From the NCBI GenBank assembly GCA_016208845.1, contig JACQXH010000031.1, positions 1 through 6,846 on the forward strand: 6,846 nucleotides of DNA, read 5' to 3'. This document shows, in pieces, positions 1 through 5,406 of the stretch (position 1 is its first letter; every line of letters starts with the position of its first letter). The position numbers were made by a program, and so were the translations under genes. The stretch comes from Nitrospirota bacterium. Lineage in GTDB: Bacteria; Nitrospirota; Thermodesulfovibrionia; UBA6902; BMS3Bbin08. Under the pieces are notes generated by a model, which saw nothing but the letters and a program-made list of their open reading frames with translations, was not told the DNA's origin and searched no databases.

Positions 1-2037
1 GCGCCTCTCTATATTTTCCTTGCAGAGTTCGATCCCGTGTTCGTCCATAAATGAAAACACGCTTCTGCCCGTCATTTCATCCACTATATAACCAAGCATC
101 TCTGCCATCCGGCTGTTGACAAAAGTTGTAATGTCGTCCTTGTCTATGGCCCATATACCTTCCTGAAGAGACTCTACCAGGCTGCGGTATTTGATCTCAC
201 TCTGCCTTATGACATCTTCAATATTTTTGCGCTCTGTGACGTCCTGTACGGTTCCGGAAAATCTCAAAGGTTTCCCGGCAGCATCCCTTTCCACCTTGCC
301 AAAACCCTCAAGCGCCCATTCACGGCCGCTTTCGTTCTTTATCCTTGGCTGGATGTGATAAGGCGCGTCGTTTTCCAATGAGGCCTGTATCGCCCGCTGC
401 ACAGCCTCTCTGTCCTCATGATGGATAAGTCCCACAAAATATTCGACAGTCGGCGTAAAGGTCTCAGGGTCTTTGTCGAACCGCCTGAATGCTTCGTCTG
501 ACCAGTCAAGGGTATTGTTTACTATATCCCACCTCCAGCTGCCGATCTTTGCGACTTTCTGAGAATCTCTTAATCGCCTCTCGCTTTTTCTGAGCTTTTC
601 CTCTGCATGTTTGCTCTCGGTGATGTCATAGGTGAACATCAGCAAATATTTCTCGCCTGAGGACTGAAAAGACGAGAATTTTGCGTTCAGCCAGATGTCC
701 CTCCCAAAGGTCGTAATGACATGCGCTTCTGTTTCCTGCTCAGTCTCCGTGTTAAGGGCCTTAAGCGCCGTCTCGTACATTCCGGACTCCTTCCATGATT
801 GCAGCTGATGGAAGTTTAGAGATAACATGCCGGCCACACTCGTTCCTGCTATTTTTGCTGCAGCTTCATTGGCAAATACACACTGGCCCGATGCATTGTA
901 TGTCAAGATGCCGATAGAAGAGGTATGGAGGATGCTTCTGTTTAATTCCATGGTCTCAAGAATGATCTGCTCTTTTTCACTCAATAATTCGATATTCTTT
1001 TGAAGAGCTATGCGTCTGGACTGGATATTGTCAATGGAATATAATAGCCCGGCAAGAAGTATCGTAAATAATGAGATATCGATCATTTTCATTCTGGTGT
1101 GATATCCTGAATACTCATCAGTCAGATACTGAACAAATAATGCCGCAGGCTTTCCTGATACATCCTGTATGGGAAGAAAAGCGATCAGGTAATCTTTGCC
1201 TTTAACGGTCTCCGCTTCAACAAACCGCTCCATGCGGGCCAGCCTGCCCTTGACCCTGTTTTTCAATTTTTGATTGACGGCGGAAATTACCGCATCATCA
1301 GTTTTCCACTGCCCTGTCACAAACCCTTCCGACAGCTCGCTTACTTTGAAATTTATCTTCTTCCAGTCTTCATACGTCATTTCATCCACAATCCCCCTGT
1401 TGATAATGAAATAATATTGTCCGGGAGATACATGATTCATGTAGTCAATAATTCCCATGGAGGTAATGGCAAATTCAACGCTCCCGATGTGTCTGCCCTT
1501 GTAAAAAAGCGGATGCATAAAGCGGTAACCGTCTGCAAAATGGCCCACTTCATATCCTGTTACTCGCTTTTGCTCTGTGTTCACAAGCTTGACGGCGGGC
1601 CTTCTGAATAAATTGTCGCCGTATTTCCCGCTCGAATGCATCCGCAGGAAGCTTGTGCCGTCTTTCAGATGAAAATGGAACTGCCATATCCCGATTGTCT
1701 TTTGCATTTCATATGCCGGAAGCATGAGGCGGTAAAGTGCATTCCTGTAAGTGTCCCTCTTTTTCTCATCATCAAGCGCTGACGCGATCAGCTTTAATAC
1801 CTCGGGTTTATTCACTACCTCTTCGAAAATCATTTGAGTGGTCTTGTCATAACCGGTGGTCGCTCCGCGATAACCTGTCTCAAGCGTCTGCAGCATCTGC
1901 GCTCTGTACAGAGCGTCGTGTCCCTTGTAATCACGGTAGAAGAACAAGACGATGAATATTTCCAGGATAAAAAATAAAACAAGCAGGAAAGTTCTGGAAG
2001 CAAGCGGATTTTTTTGCCCGGTCAATTTTACCCCCAT
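1..2037 (-). CDS. Membrane double-Cache, multi-PAS sensor protein (3' end outside window)
   Basis: Reading the minus strand from the ATG at 2037 gives 679 uninterrupted codons that continue past base 1, so the C-terminus and output domain are missing. Residues 14-33 form a hydrophobic membrane segment. Residues 38-310 look like an extracytoplasmic double-Cache sensory domain of the dCache_3 style, with the family-like stretch FHLKDGTSFLRMH at 122-134 and GSVEFA at 185-190. A second membrane segment lies near 319-335, then a short helical linker. Three PAS-like regions follow: about 365-475 (ending near YDITESK), 485-604 (PAS_3-like, ending near VQDVTERK), and 612 to the edge (incomplete). The protein probably senses a small ligand outside the membrane and signals inside. 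The output could be a histidine kinase, GGDEF/EAL or another module; the window cannot tell. The start is the only ATG after an in-frame TAA at 2064-2062, but no Shine-Dalgarno precedes it. Confidence 0.88.
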   Translation of the reverse strand, partial: MGVKLTGQKNPLASRTFLLVLFFILEIFIVLFFYRDYKGHDALYRAQMLQTLETGYRGATTGYDKTTQMIFEEVVNKPEVLKLIASALDDEKKRDTYRNALYRLMLPAYEMQKTIGIWQFHFHLKDGTSFLRMHSSGKYGDNLFRRPAVKLVNTEQKRVTGYEVGHFADGYRFMHPLFYKGRHIGSVEFAITSMGIIDYMNHVSPGQYYFIINRGIVDEMTYEDWKKINFKVSELSEGFVTGQWKTDDAVISAVNQKLKNRVKGRLARMERFVEAETVKGKDYLIAFLPIQDVSGKPAALFVQYLTDEYSGYHTRMKMIDISLFTILLAGLLYSIDNIQSRRIALQKNIELLSEKEQIILETMELNRSILHTSSIGILTYNASGQCVFANEAAAKIAGTSVAGMLSLNFHQLQSWKESGMYETALKALNTETEQETEAHVITTFGRDIWLNAKFSSFQSSGEKYLLMFTYDITESKHAEEKLRKSERRLRDSQKVAKIGSWRWDIVNNTLDWSDEAFRRFDKDPETFTPTVEYFVGLIHHEDREAVQRAIQASLENDAPYHIQPRIKNESGREWALEGFGKVERDAAGKPLRFSGTVQDVTERKNIEDVIRQSEIKYRSLVESLQEGIWAIDKDDITTFVNSRMAEMLGYIVDEMTGRSVFSFMDEHGIELCKENIERR

Positions 2038-2060
2038 CGAATAAAAAAAGTTGTTATTGA

Positions 2061-2069
2061 ATTATATCA
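2061..2069 (-). promoter_or_regulatory. Possible extended -10 promoter of the PAS sensor gene
   Basis: On the minus strand the sequence reads TGATATAAT, a perfect TATAAT with a TG extended -10 motif. No good -35 box lies 16-18 bp upstream, which extended -10 promoters can tolerate. A start site near 2054 would leave a leader of about 17 nt before the ATG at 2037, consistent with the missing Shine-Dalgarno. Confidence 0.4.
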
Positions 2070-2181
2070 TTTTATTCAAGGAGGTCTGCTATAGGAATAT
2101 TAAATTAAGTTATAATTTGGAAGGGTATGCGGATATAAAGATAGATGCAAAAAAATAATTTAGCCACGGATTAACACGGAT

Positions 2182-2195
2182 CTGCATGTCGGCAG
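2182..2195. repeat. CTGCC/GGCAG mini-palindrome, decayed copy
   Basis: CTGCATGTCGGCAG directly follows a CACGGAT unit. It matches the intact CTGCCTCTCGGCAG copy at 5246-5259 in 12 of 14 positions and occupies the same place relative to the GGAT unit. Confidence 0.5.
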
Positions 2196-2256
2196 GGAAG
2201 ATAATCAATAAAAGGTTTATACATGAAAGAGTTAAAAATATGCAAATAAACACAGA

Positions 2257-2294
2257 CCCGCCTGCCGGACGCCCGCTTCAGGTGGGGATGCGGA
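2257..2294. repeat. Hairpin insert within a CACAGAGG-type repeat
   Basis: A GC-rich block of about 36-38 nt has arms CCCGCCTG (2257-2264) and CAGGTGGG (about 2279-2286), which pair with one G-T mismatch. Removing 2257-2294 joins CACAGA to GGCATAGAGG and gives a clean CACAGAGG-type repeat. A GA dinucleotide flanks both sides, as a tiny target duplication would, though two bases can match by chance. Confidence 0.45.
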
Positions 2295-2475
2295 GGCATA
2301 GAGGTAGTATATTTCCTGTTTTCTCAGTGACTCAGTGTTTTTAAGAATGTGTTTTAAAATTAAATGCGAAAGAGGGTAAAAATATATATTCATGGCCCAA
2401 AAAATAACCTGTTTATAATTTATAAAAAATCCGTGTTGATCTGCGAAGATCCGCGGCTAAATTCCTTTTTTGTTA

Positions 2476-3009
2476 TCAATCCCCTTCAAATTCTGTAAGG
2501 TAAAAAAGGCTGTAGCCTTTGTCTTTTAATCTCTTTTCTCCGCCTACATCCGGCAGATTGACGATAAATGCCATCTCAGAAACAGATCCGCCGAGTTTTT
2601 CTATCAGAGCAGCGGCCGCAAGCGCCGTACCGCCGGTTGCGAGCAGGTCGTCAACCAAAAGCACCTTTGCCCCTTTGGCTATTGCGTCCTTGTGGATCTC
2701 AACCGTATCAGTGCCGTATTCAAGCTGATATTCATGCCTCTCTACTTCTGAAGGAAGCTTGCCTTTTTTTCTTATTGGAACAAAGCCCTTCCCAAGCGTA
2801 TAGGACAGTGCTCCTCCGATTATAAAACCGCGCGCCTCTATGCCTGCGATAATATCGAACTTGGCGCTGTTTTTTAAATACCGCTGGGTGAAACTGTCGA
2901 TAACAAGCTTAAATCCGACAGGGTCTTTGATAAGAGTGGTGATGTCCCTGAACATTATTCCTTTTTTGGGATGATCGGGTATGGTCCTGATTCTTGATTT
3001 AATGGACAT
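2476..3009 (-). CDS. apt: Adenine phosphoribosyltransferase
   Basis: The 177-residue protein has the usual length and layout of Apt, the cytosolic enzyme that makes AMP from adenine and PRPP. Visible features are the N-terminal IPDHPKKGIMFRDITTLI (10-27), GIEARGF (56-62), the mobile-loop region around RKKGKLP (80-86), the LEYGTDTVEIH block (96-106), and the PRPP-binding motif VLLVDDLLATGGT (116-128) with the paired Asp120/Asp121. The ATG at 3009 has a good Shine-Dalgarno, GGAG at 3021-3018, eight bases upstream, and the N-terminus matches the family start. The upstream gene on the same strand is mtnP, whose product releases adenine, so the pair works in sequence. A 241-bp spacer with a long hairpin makes a separate promoter plausible. 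No clear intrinsic terminator follows; the right arm of a repeat element begins about a dozen bases past the stop. Confidence 0.96.
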   Translation of the reverse strand: MSIKSRIRTIPDHPKKGIMFRDITTLIKDPVGFKLVIDSFTQRYLKNSAKFDIIAGIEARGFIIGGALSYTLGKGFVPIRKKGKLPSEVERHEYQLEYGTDTVEIHKDAIAKGAKVLLVDDLLATGGTALAAAALIEKLGGSVSEMAFIVNLPDVGGEKRLKDKGYSLFYLTEFEGD

Positions 3010-3028
3010 ATGCTGTTCTCCTTTTTTC

Positions 3029-3052
3029 TTTAGCCACAGATTTTCATAGATT
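3029..3052. repeat. Solo TAGCCACAGAT-type repeat arm
   Basis: TTTAGCCACAGATTTTCATAGA resembles one arm of the 2157-2463 element, but no inverted partner was found nearby. It sits immediately upstream of the apt Shine-Dalgarno and so would lie in the apt leader RNA if the promoter at 3079-3107 is used. Confidence 0.4.
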
Positions 3053-3078
3053 TTTGTTCATATAATTTGCGGCCAATT

Positions 3079-3107
3079 AATATCCTCTAAATAGTGCGAT
3101 TTGTTAA
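3079..3107 (-). promoter_or_regulatory. Possible sigma-70 promoter of apt
   Basis: On the minus strand, TTAACA (3107-3102; one mismatch from TTGACA) and GATATT (3084-3079; four of six bases) are separated by exactly 17 bp. It would give apt its own transcript with a leader of about 60 nt. The region is AT-rich, so a chance match is possible. Confidence 0.33.
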
Positions 3108-3150
3108 TGACTTCATAAAGCATTTTAAAAAAAATAATCGTTTGCCGCGC

Positions 3151-3230
3151 GTCATTCCGGCTTGTCCGGAATCTTTCTTTGTTTTATGATTCCGAAGAAG
3201 TCGGAAAGATTCCGGACAAGCCGGAATGAC
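3151..3230. repeat. 80-bp palindromic REP-like hairpin with GTCATTCC/GGAATGAC ends
   Basis: The arms 3151-3176 and 3205-3230 are perfect 26-bp inverted copies, beginning GTCATTCCGGCTTGTCC. Inside is a second small hairpin, TTCCGA (3190-3195) and TCGGAA (3201-3206) around a 5-nt loop. It lies between mtnP and apt. Read in the mtnP direction, the hairpin is followed by GCGCGGCAAACG before any T-run, so it does not look like a standard intrinsic terminator. It could still slow 3' exonucleases or reduce read-through into apt. The ends resemble those of the element at 4149-4239, which suggests a common repeat superfamily of the kind moved by RAYT (TnpA-REP) transposases elsewhere; none is in this window. 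Confidence 0.8.
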
Positions 3231-3250
3231 AAAAAAAAGAATAGCTGAAT

Positions 3251-3997
3251 TTAGGTATCATTTATTTTATACAACACGTCCAGAAACAGCTTTATCACAT
3301 TATCCGAGTTTTTCTTCATGGTTGCCAGGATCATTTCCCATGTCACAGACTCCTCGCCCTCTCTCCAGCAGTCATAGTCCGTAGACATGGCGATTGCCGC
3401 ATAGTGCATCTGCTTCTCTCTGGCAAGGACCACCTCAGGCACAGTGCTCATATTTATCACATCAGCATTCCAGCCCCTGAACATGTGGCTTTCAGCCTTT
3501 GTGGAAAAACGAGGGCCCTCGATTGTTATGACCGTTCTGTTCCTGTGATAAGTCAATTTCAATTCATCGGCAGATAATGAAAGCAGGTCAACGAGGTTCT
3601 GACAAAAGGGCTCTGCCATAGGCGTGTGCACGACAACGTCCTCATCAAAAAAAGTAGTCTCCCTTTTTCTTGTATGGTCTATAAATTGATTTGGGAACAC
3701 AAGATGCCCCGGCTCAATTTCTTCCCTGAGCGAGCCGACTGCGGTTGATGCAAGGACATGGGTGCAGCCCTGTTCCTTAAGAGCCCATATATTGGCCCTG
3801 AAATTTACCTTTGAAGGGTATATGGAATGGTTTTTACCATGCCGGGCTAAGATCACCACATCAATGCCCTTGATAGAGCCAACTGTAAGAACAGAGGTCG
3901 GCGGGCCGTACGGGGTCTCGACCGCTATCTCCCTTGAGTTTTTCAGGATATCAGGATTATCAAGCCCTGAGCCGCCGATTATTCCAACTTTTATCAT
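3251..3997 (-). CDS. mtnP: S-methyl-5'-thioadenosine phosphorylase
   Basis: The 248-residue protein belongs to the PNP/MTAP family and splits 5'-methylthioadenosine with phosphate into adenine and methylthioribose-1-phosphate. This clears a by-product of polyamine and related synthesis and feeds methionine salvage. Motifs in order: GIIGGSGL (5-12), ARHGKNH (51-57, phosphate side), NFRANIWALKEQGCTHV (65-81), STAVGSLREEI (84-94), IEGPRFSTKAES (159-170), VINMSTVPEVVLA (180-192), and STDYDCW (205-211). Asp at the STD position is the MTAP-type residue for 6-aminopurines, where true purine nucleoside phosphorylases usually have Asn, so the MTA call is favoured over guanosine or inosine. The C-terminus is about 30 residues shorter than human MTAP. 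A purine-rich GAGAGGG just before the ATG can serve as ribosome binding site. The neighbour apt uses the adenine product. Confidence 0.94.
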   Translation of the reverse strand: MIKVGIIGGSGLDNPDILKNSREIAVETPYGPPTSVLTVGSIKGIDVVILARHGKNHSIYPSKVNFRANIWALKEQGCTHVLASTAVGSLREEIEPGHLVFPNQFIDHTRKRETTFFDEDVVVHTPMAEPFCQNLVDLLSLSADELKLTYHRNRTVITIEGPRFSTKAESHMFRGWNADVINMSTVPEVVLAREKQMHYAAIAMSTDYDCWREGEESVTWEMILATMKKNSDNVIKLFLDVLYKINDT

Positions 3998-4037
3998 GGT
4001 TCCCTCTCTTTGTTGTGAGAAATTATTTTAAAAAACC

Positions 4038-4065
4038 TATCTATATTAGATAATCTTTAGGTCAA
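4038..4065 (-). promoter_or_regulatory. Possible sigma-70 promoter of mtnP
   Basis: On the minus strand, TTGACC (4065-4060) and TAGATA (4043-4038) are separated by 16 bp, about 40 bp ahead of the mtnP start. The -35 is good and the -10 is weak, and other AT-rich alternatives exist close by. Confidence 0.33.
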
Positions 4066-4148
4066 AAATCAAAATATTTCCTTCATTCGTGTTTAAGTTA
4101 AAAAGGATTCATAGAATACAAATATGACAATTGATTAAGAATAGAGCG

Positions 4149-4239
4149 TCATTCCTGCGAAAGCAGGAATCCAGTTCATTTGGATAGGGACCTGCTTTCG
4201 CAGGAACGGTGTCTGGATTCCCGCCTGCACGGGAATGAC
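4149..4239. repeat. REP-like cluster of three hairpins, GTCATTCC...GGAATGAC ends
   Basis: The element opens with GTCATTCC (4149-4156) and closes with GGAATGAC (4232-4239). Three stem-loops lie inside: ATTCCTGC/GCAGGAAT with a GAAA loop (4151-4170), CCTGC/GCAGG with a TTTC loop (4191-4204), and ATTCCCG/CGGGAAT (4217-4236). The GGAATCCAG and CTGGATTCC segments beside the outer hairpins are also inverted copies. This is the widespread GTCATTCC-type bacterial intergenic repeat. Its translation on the minus strand gives the well-known false protein text VIPVQAGIQ and WIPAFAGMT, so the open frame across 4135-4335 should not be called a gene. Confidence 0.82.
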
Positions 4240-4350
4240 AACCGCCCGTTTTAGTTTGTTCTCCTTAATAGCATCTTCCAACTTTTTTACGAATGAACTA
4301 AATACTTCCCTCAAGTAATGCGATAGCCTCTCCAATTTAACGACCCATTT

Positions 4351-4359
4351 TGTTATACT
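4351..4359 (+). promoter_or_regulatory. Possible extended -10 promoter ahead of the exonuclease gene
   Basis: TGTTATACT combines a TGn extended -10 motif with TATACT (five of six bases). No convincing -35 box is present. It would give the exonuclease-like gene a leader of about 240 nt, long and full of an inverted repeat, so this is uncertain. Confidence 0.27.
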
Positions 4360-4394
4360 CTGTAAAATGAGGCTGAATTAAAATAACATGATCT

Positions 4395-4581
4395 ACCACA
4401 GAGGACACAGAGAAACATTAATAATAAAAAGAACGACTCATTGCATTTTCTTTTCTCTGGGCGCTCTTCTGCACAAAAAAGATTCATGATTATTTAAGCG
4501 ACTTAGCTTGTGAGAATACAGAGAAATCTTTACATGGACAATATTTTTTTATTCAGTTTTTATCTCTGTGTTCTCTGTGGT
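4395..4581. repeat. Inverted pair of ACCACAGAG-type repeats
   Basis: ACCACAGAGGACACAGAGA (4395-4413) and TCTCTGTGTTCTCTGTGGT (4563-4581) are inverted copies matching in 18 of 19 positions, with about 149 bp of AT-rich sequence between them. The right arm ends 25 bp before the exonuclease-like gene. The arms are made of 9-10 bp ACACAGAG units and are close in style to the weaker inner pair of the 2157-2463 element. No coding frame is seen between the arms. Confidence 0.65.
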
Positions 4582-4606
4582 TTCTTGAAATGAACAAAAA
4601 CAGACC

Positions 4607-5092
4607 ATGAATTACGCCTATCTCGATATCGAGACAACCGGACTGCGCAGTCACCATGGTGAGCTGACCGTAATAGGAATTCATTTGGAAAACGGCGAAG
4701 ATGGAAAGGTCATACAGTTTGTCGGGGAGGAGATATGCTCCTCAAAACTGATAGATATGATAAGGGGGGTGGATGTCCTCTATACGTATAACGGGTCGCG
4801 GTTTGACCTGCCGTTCATCAATGCAAAGCTCAATGTGGACCTTCAGGAATATTGCCTTCATAACGACCTGATGTATGCTTGCTGGCAAAACAATCTTAAG
4901 GGCGGTTTAAAGTCAGTGGAAAGGCAGTTGGGGATTCCGAGAAAGCTGACCGATGTTGACGGATGGGCCGCAGTGCAGTTATGGCACAATTATAAAAATG
5001 ACGGCTGTACGGACTCGCTAAATAAATTACTGGAATATAATAAAGAGGATGTCCTGAATCTGAAAACGCTCAGAAGAATACTCAATGCGTGA
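4607..5092 (+). CDS. Stand-alone DEDDy 3'-5' exonuclease-like protein (YprB/RNase_H_2 type)
   Basis: The 161-residue protein matches the ribonuclease H-like exonuclease fold seen in YprB-type proteins. Metal-binding residues fit the DEDDy pattern: Asp7 and Glu9 in LDIETTGL (6-13), Asp67 in YNGSRFDLPFI (61-71), and Asp148 in the Exo III motif YNKEDVLNL (144-152), where Tyr144 is four residues before the Asp. LKSVERQLGI (101-110) is also typical of the group. A metal-dependent 3'-5' nuclease acting on DNA or RNA is therefore likely; the substrate is unknown. The protein is only the catalytic domain, without the TPR or helicase parts that accompany it in some relatives. There is no Shine-Dalgarno before the ATG at 4607, but the motif LDIETTGL starts at residue 6, which leaves little room for another start. 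It is transcribed away from mtnP and ends in a repeat-rich gap. Confidence 0.82.
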   Translation: MNYAYLDIETTGLRSHHGELTVIGIHLENGEDGKVIQFVGEEICSSKLIDMIRGVDVLYTYNGSRFDLPFINAKLNVDLQEYCLHNDLMYACWQNNLKGGLKSVERQLGIPRKLTDVDGWAAVQLWHNYKNDGCTDSLNKLLEYNKEDVLNLKTLRRILNA

Positions 5093-5124
5093 TCTCAACG
5101 CACACAGCTCAAAAAATTAGCCGC

Positions 5125-5144
5125 AGGCCTGCCTATCGTCATAC
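5125..5144. repeat. Possible 20-nt insert in a TTAGCCGC|GGAT repeat
   Basis: The block contains CCTGCCTATCG and splits TTAGCCGC from GGATAACC. Removing it gives TTAGCCGCGGAT, as in the uninterrupted copy at 2449-2460 (minus strand). The insert itself is only weakly palindromic, so it is a less certain member of the set. Confidence 0.35.
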
Positions 5145-5184
5145 GGATAACCAATCAAATAATAAAATCCATTTTAACCACAGA

Positions 5185-5203
5185 CTTGCCTGCCTAAGGC
5201 AGG
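5185..5203. repeat. Mini-palindrome insert A (19 nt)
   Basis: The insert contains the perfect palindrome CCTGCC-TAA-GGCAGG (5189-5203). It splits ACCACAGA from TTAACACGGAT; its removal restores the standard CCACAGATTAACACGGAT repeat. Confidence 0.6.
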
Positions 5204-5217
5204 TTAACACGGATGAA

Positions 5218-5238
5218 CCTGCCTACCGGACAGGCAGG
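5218..5238. repeat. Mini-palindrome insert B (21 nt)
   Basis: The arms CCTGCCT and AGGCAGG surround a 7-nt centre. Removing exactly 5218-5238 joins GGATGAA to CACGGAT and gives GGATGAACACGGAT, the expected run of 10-bp units. Confidence 0.62.
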
Positions 5239-5245
5239 CACGGAT

Positions 5246-5259
5246 CTGCCTCTCGGCAG
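5246..5259. repeat. Mini-palindrome C, CTGCCTCTCGGCAG
   Basis: A 5-bp stem, CTGCC and GGCAG, surrounds a TCTC loop directly after a CACGGAT unit. A decayed copy sits in the same setting at 2182-2195. Confidence 0.55.
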
Positions 5260-5279
5260 TTACTGATAGAGACAAATTA

Positions 5280-5354
5280 GTTCAATGTGGTTCAATATGG
5301 TTTAAAGTGGATCAAATTTGAACTATCTTAAACAATTCTTGAACTATTTTGAAC
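5280..5354. repeat. Phased GTTCAA/TTGAAC palindromic array, 75 bp
   Basis: Four boxes on the left start exactly 10 bp apart: GTTCAA (5280), GTTCAA (5290), GTTTAA (5300), GATCAA (5310). Four inverted boxes on the right follow at 10, 11 and 10 bp: TTGAAC (5318), TTAAAC (5328), TTGAAC (5339), TTGAAC (5349). The whole is a large imperfect palindrome centred near 5316-5317, with all boxes near one face of the helix. It could be the core of a mobile repeat or an array of protein-binding sites. The distance to the sigma-54 promoter, over 200 bp, gives no strong link to the downstream genes. Confidence 0.7.
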
Positions 5355-5386
5355 TTGCCTTATTTAGGAATCTGCGCAAATCCGCG

Positions 5387-5406
5387 CCTGCCTGCCGGCA
5401 GGCAGG
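5387..5406. repeat. Mini-palindrome insert D, perfect 20-nt palindrome
   Basis: CCTGCCTGCCGGCAGGCAGG is its own reverse complement. It interrupts AAATCCGCG|GCTGA; removal restores CCGCGGCT as in the uninterrupted copy at 2438-2460 (GATCTGCGAAGATCCGCGG, then CTAA). Confidence 0.7.

Larger units (their letters stand above)
2157..2463. repeat. MITE-like composite of nested inverted repeats, about 307 bp
   Basis: This element fills most of the gap between the sensor gene and apt. Its ends are inverted copies of AATTTAGCCRCGGAT (2157-2171 and the complement of 2449-2463; 14 of 15 bases match). The left arm continues with TAACACGGAT. The right arm, read inward, continues with CTTCGCAGAT and CAACACGGAT, so both are built from 10-bp units. 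Inside lies a second, weaker inverted pair: a CACAGA...GGCATAGAGG block (2251-2304) and CTCAGTGACTCAGTG (about 2323-2337). No open reading frame of note is present, so any movement would need an enzyme from elsewhere. The element abuts the apt stop codon, and its right arm would sit in the apt 3' untranslated RNA. Confidence 0.65.

Noticed and set aside
1270..1955. Plus-strand frames of 113 and 72 codons
   Set aside because: Both lie opposite the continuous sensor gene, have no domain signal, and are shadows of its minus-strand coding sequence.
2080..2086. Strong AGGAGGT Shine-Dalgarno-like string on the plus strand
   Set aside because: No start codon with a sustained frame follows at a useful distance.
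2519..2825. Plus-strand frames inside apt
   Set aside because: They are antisense shadows of a clear apt gene.
3151..3230. Intrinsic terminator for mtnP
   Set aside because: The stem is strong, but in the mtnP direction the next bases are GC-rich and no T-run follows directly; the T-run on the near side precedes the stem.
4135..4335. 66-codon minus-strand frame (TTG start)
   Set aside because: Its C-terminal half is the translation of the GTCATTCC-type hairpin repeat (VIPVQAGIQ, WIPAFAGMT), a common false gene. The N-terminal half, about 31 residues with a helical look, might be a remnant of something, but there is no good start or ribosome binding site and I recognise no family.
4590..4610. 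Tiny frame MNKNRP whose stop overlaps the nuclease start as ATGA
   Set aside because: Translational coupling by a leader peptide was considered, but there is no Shine-Dalgarno before it and seven codons can arise by chance.
5089..5280. 63-codon frame overlapping the nuclease stop (GTGA)
   Set aside because: The overlap looks operon-like, but nearly all of the frame runs through dispersed repeats and CTGCC palindromes, and the peptide has no recognisable domain.
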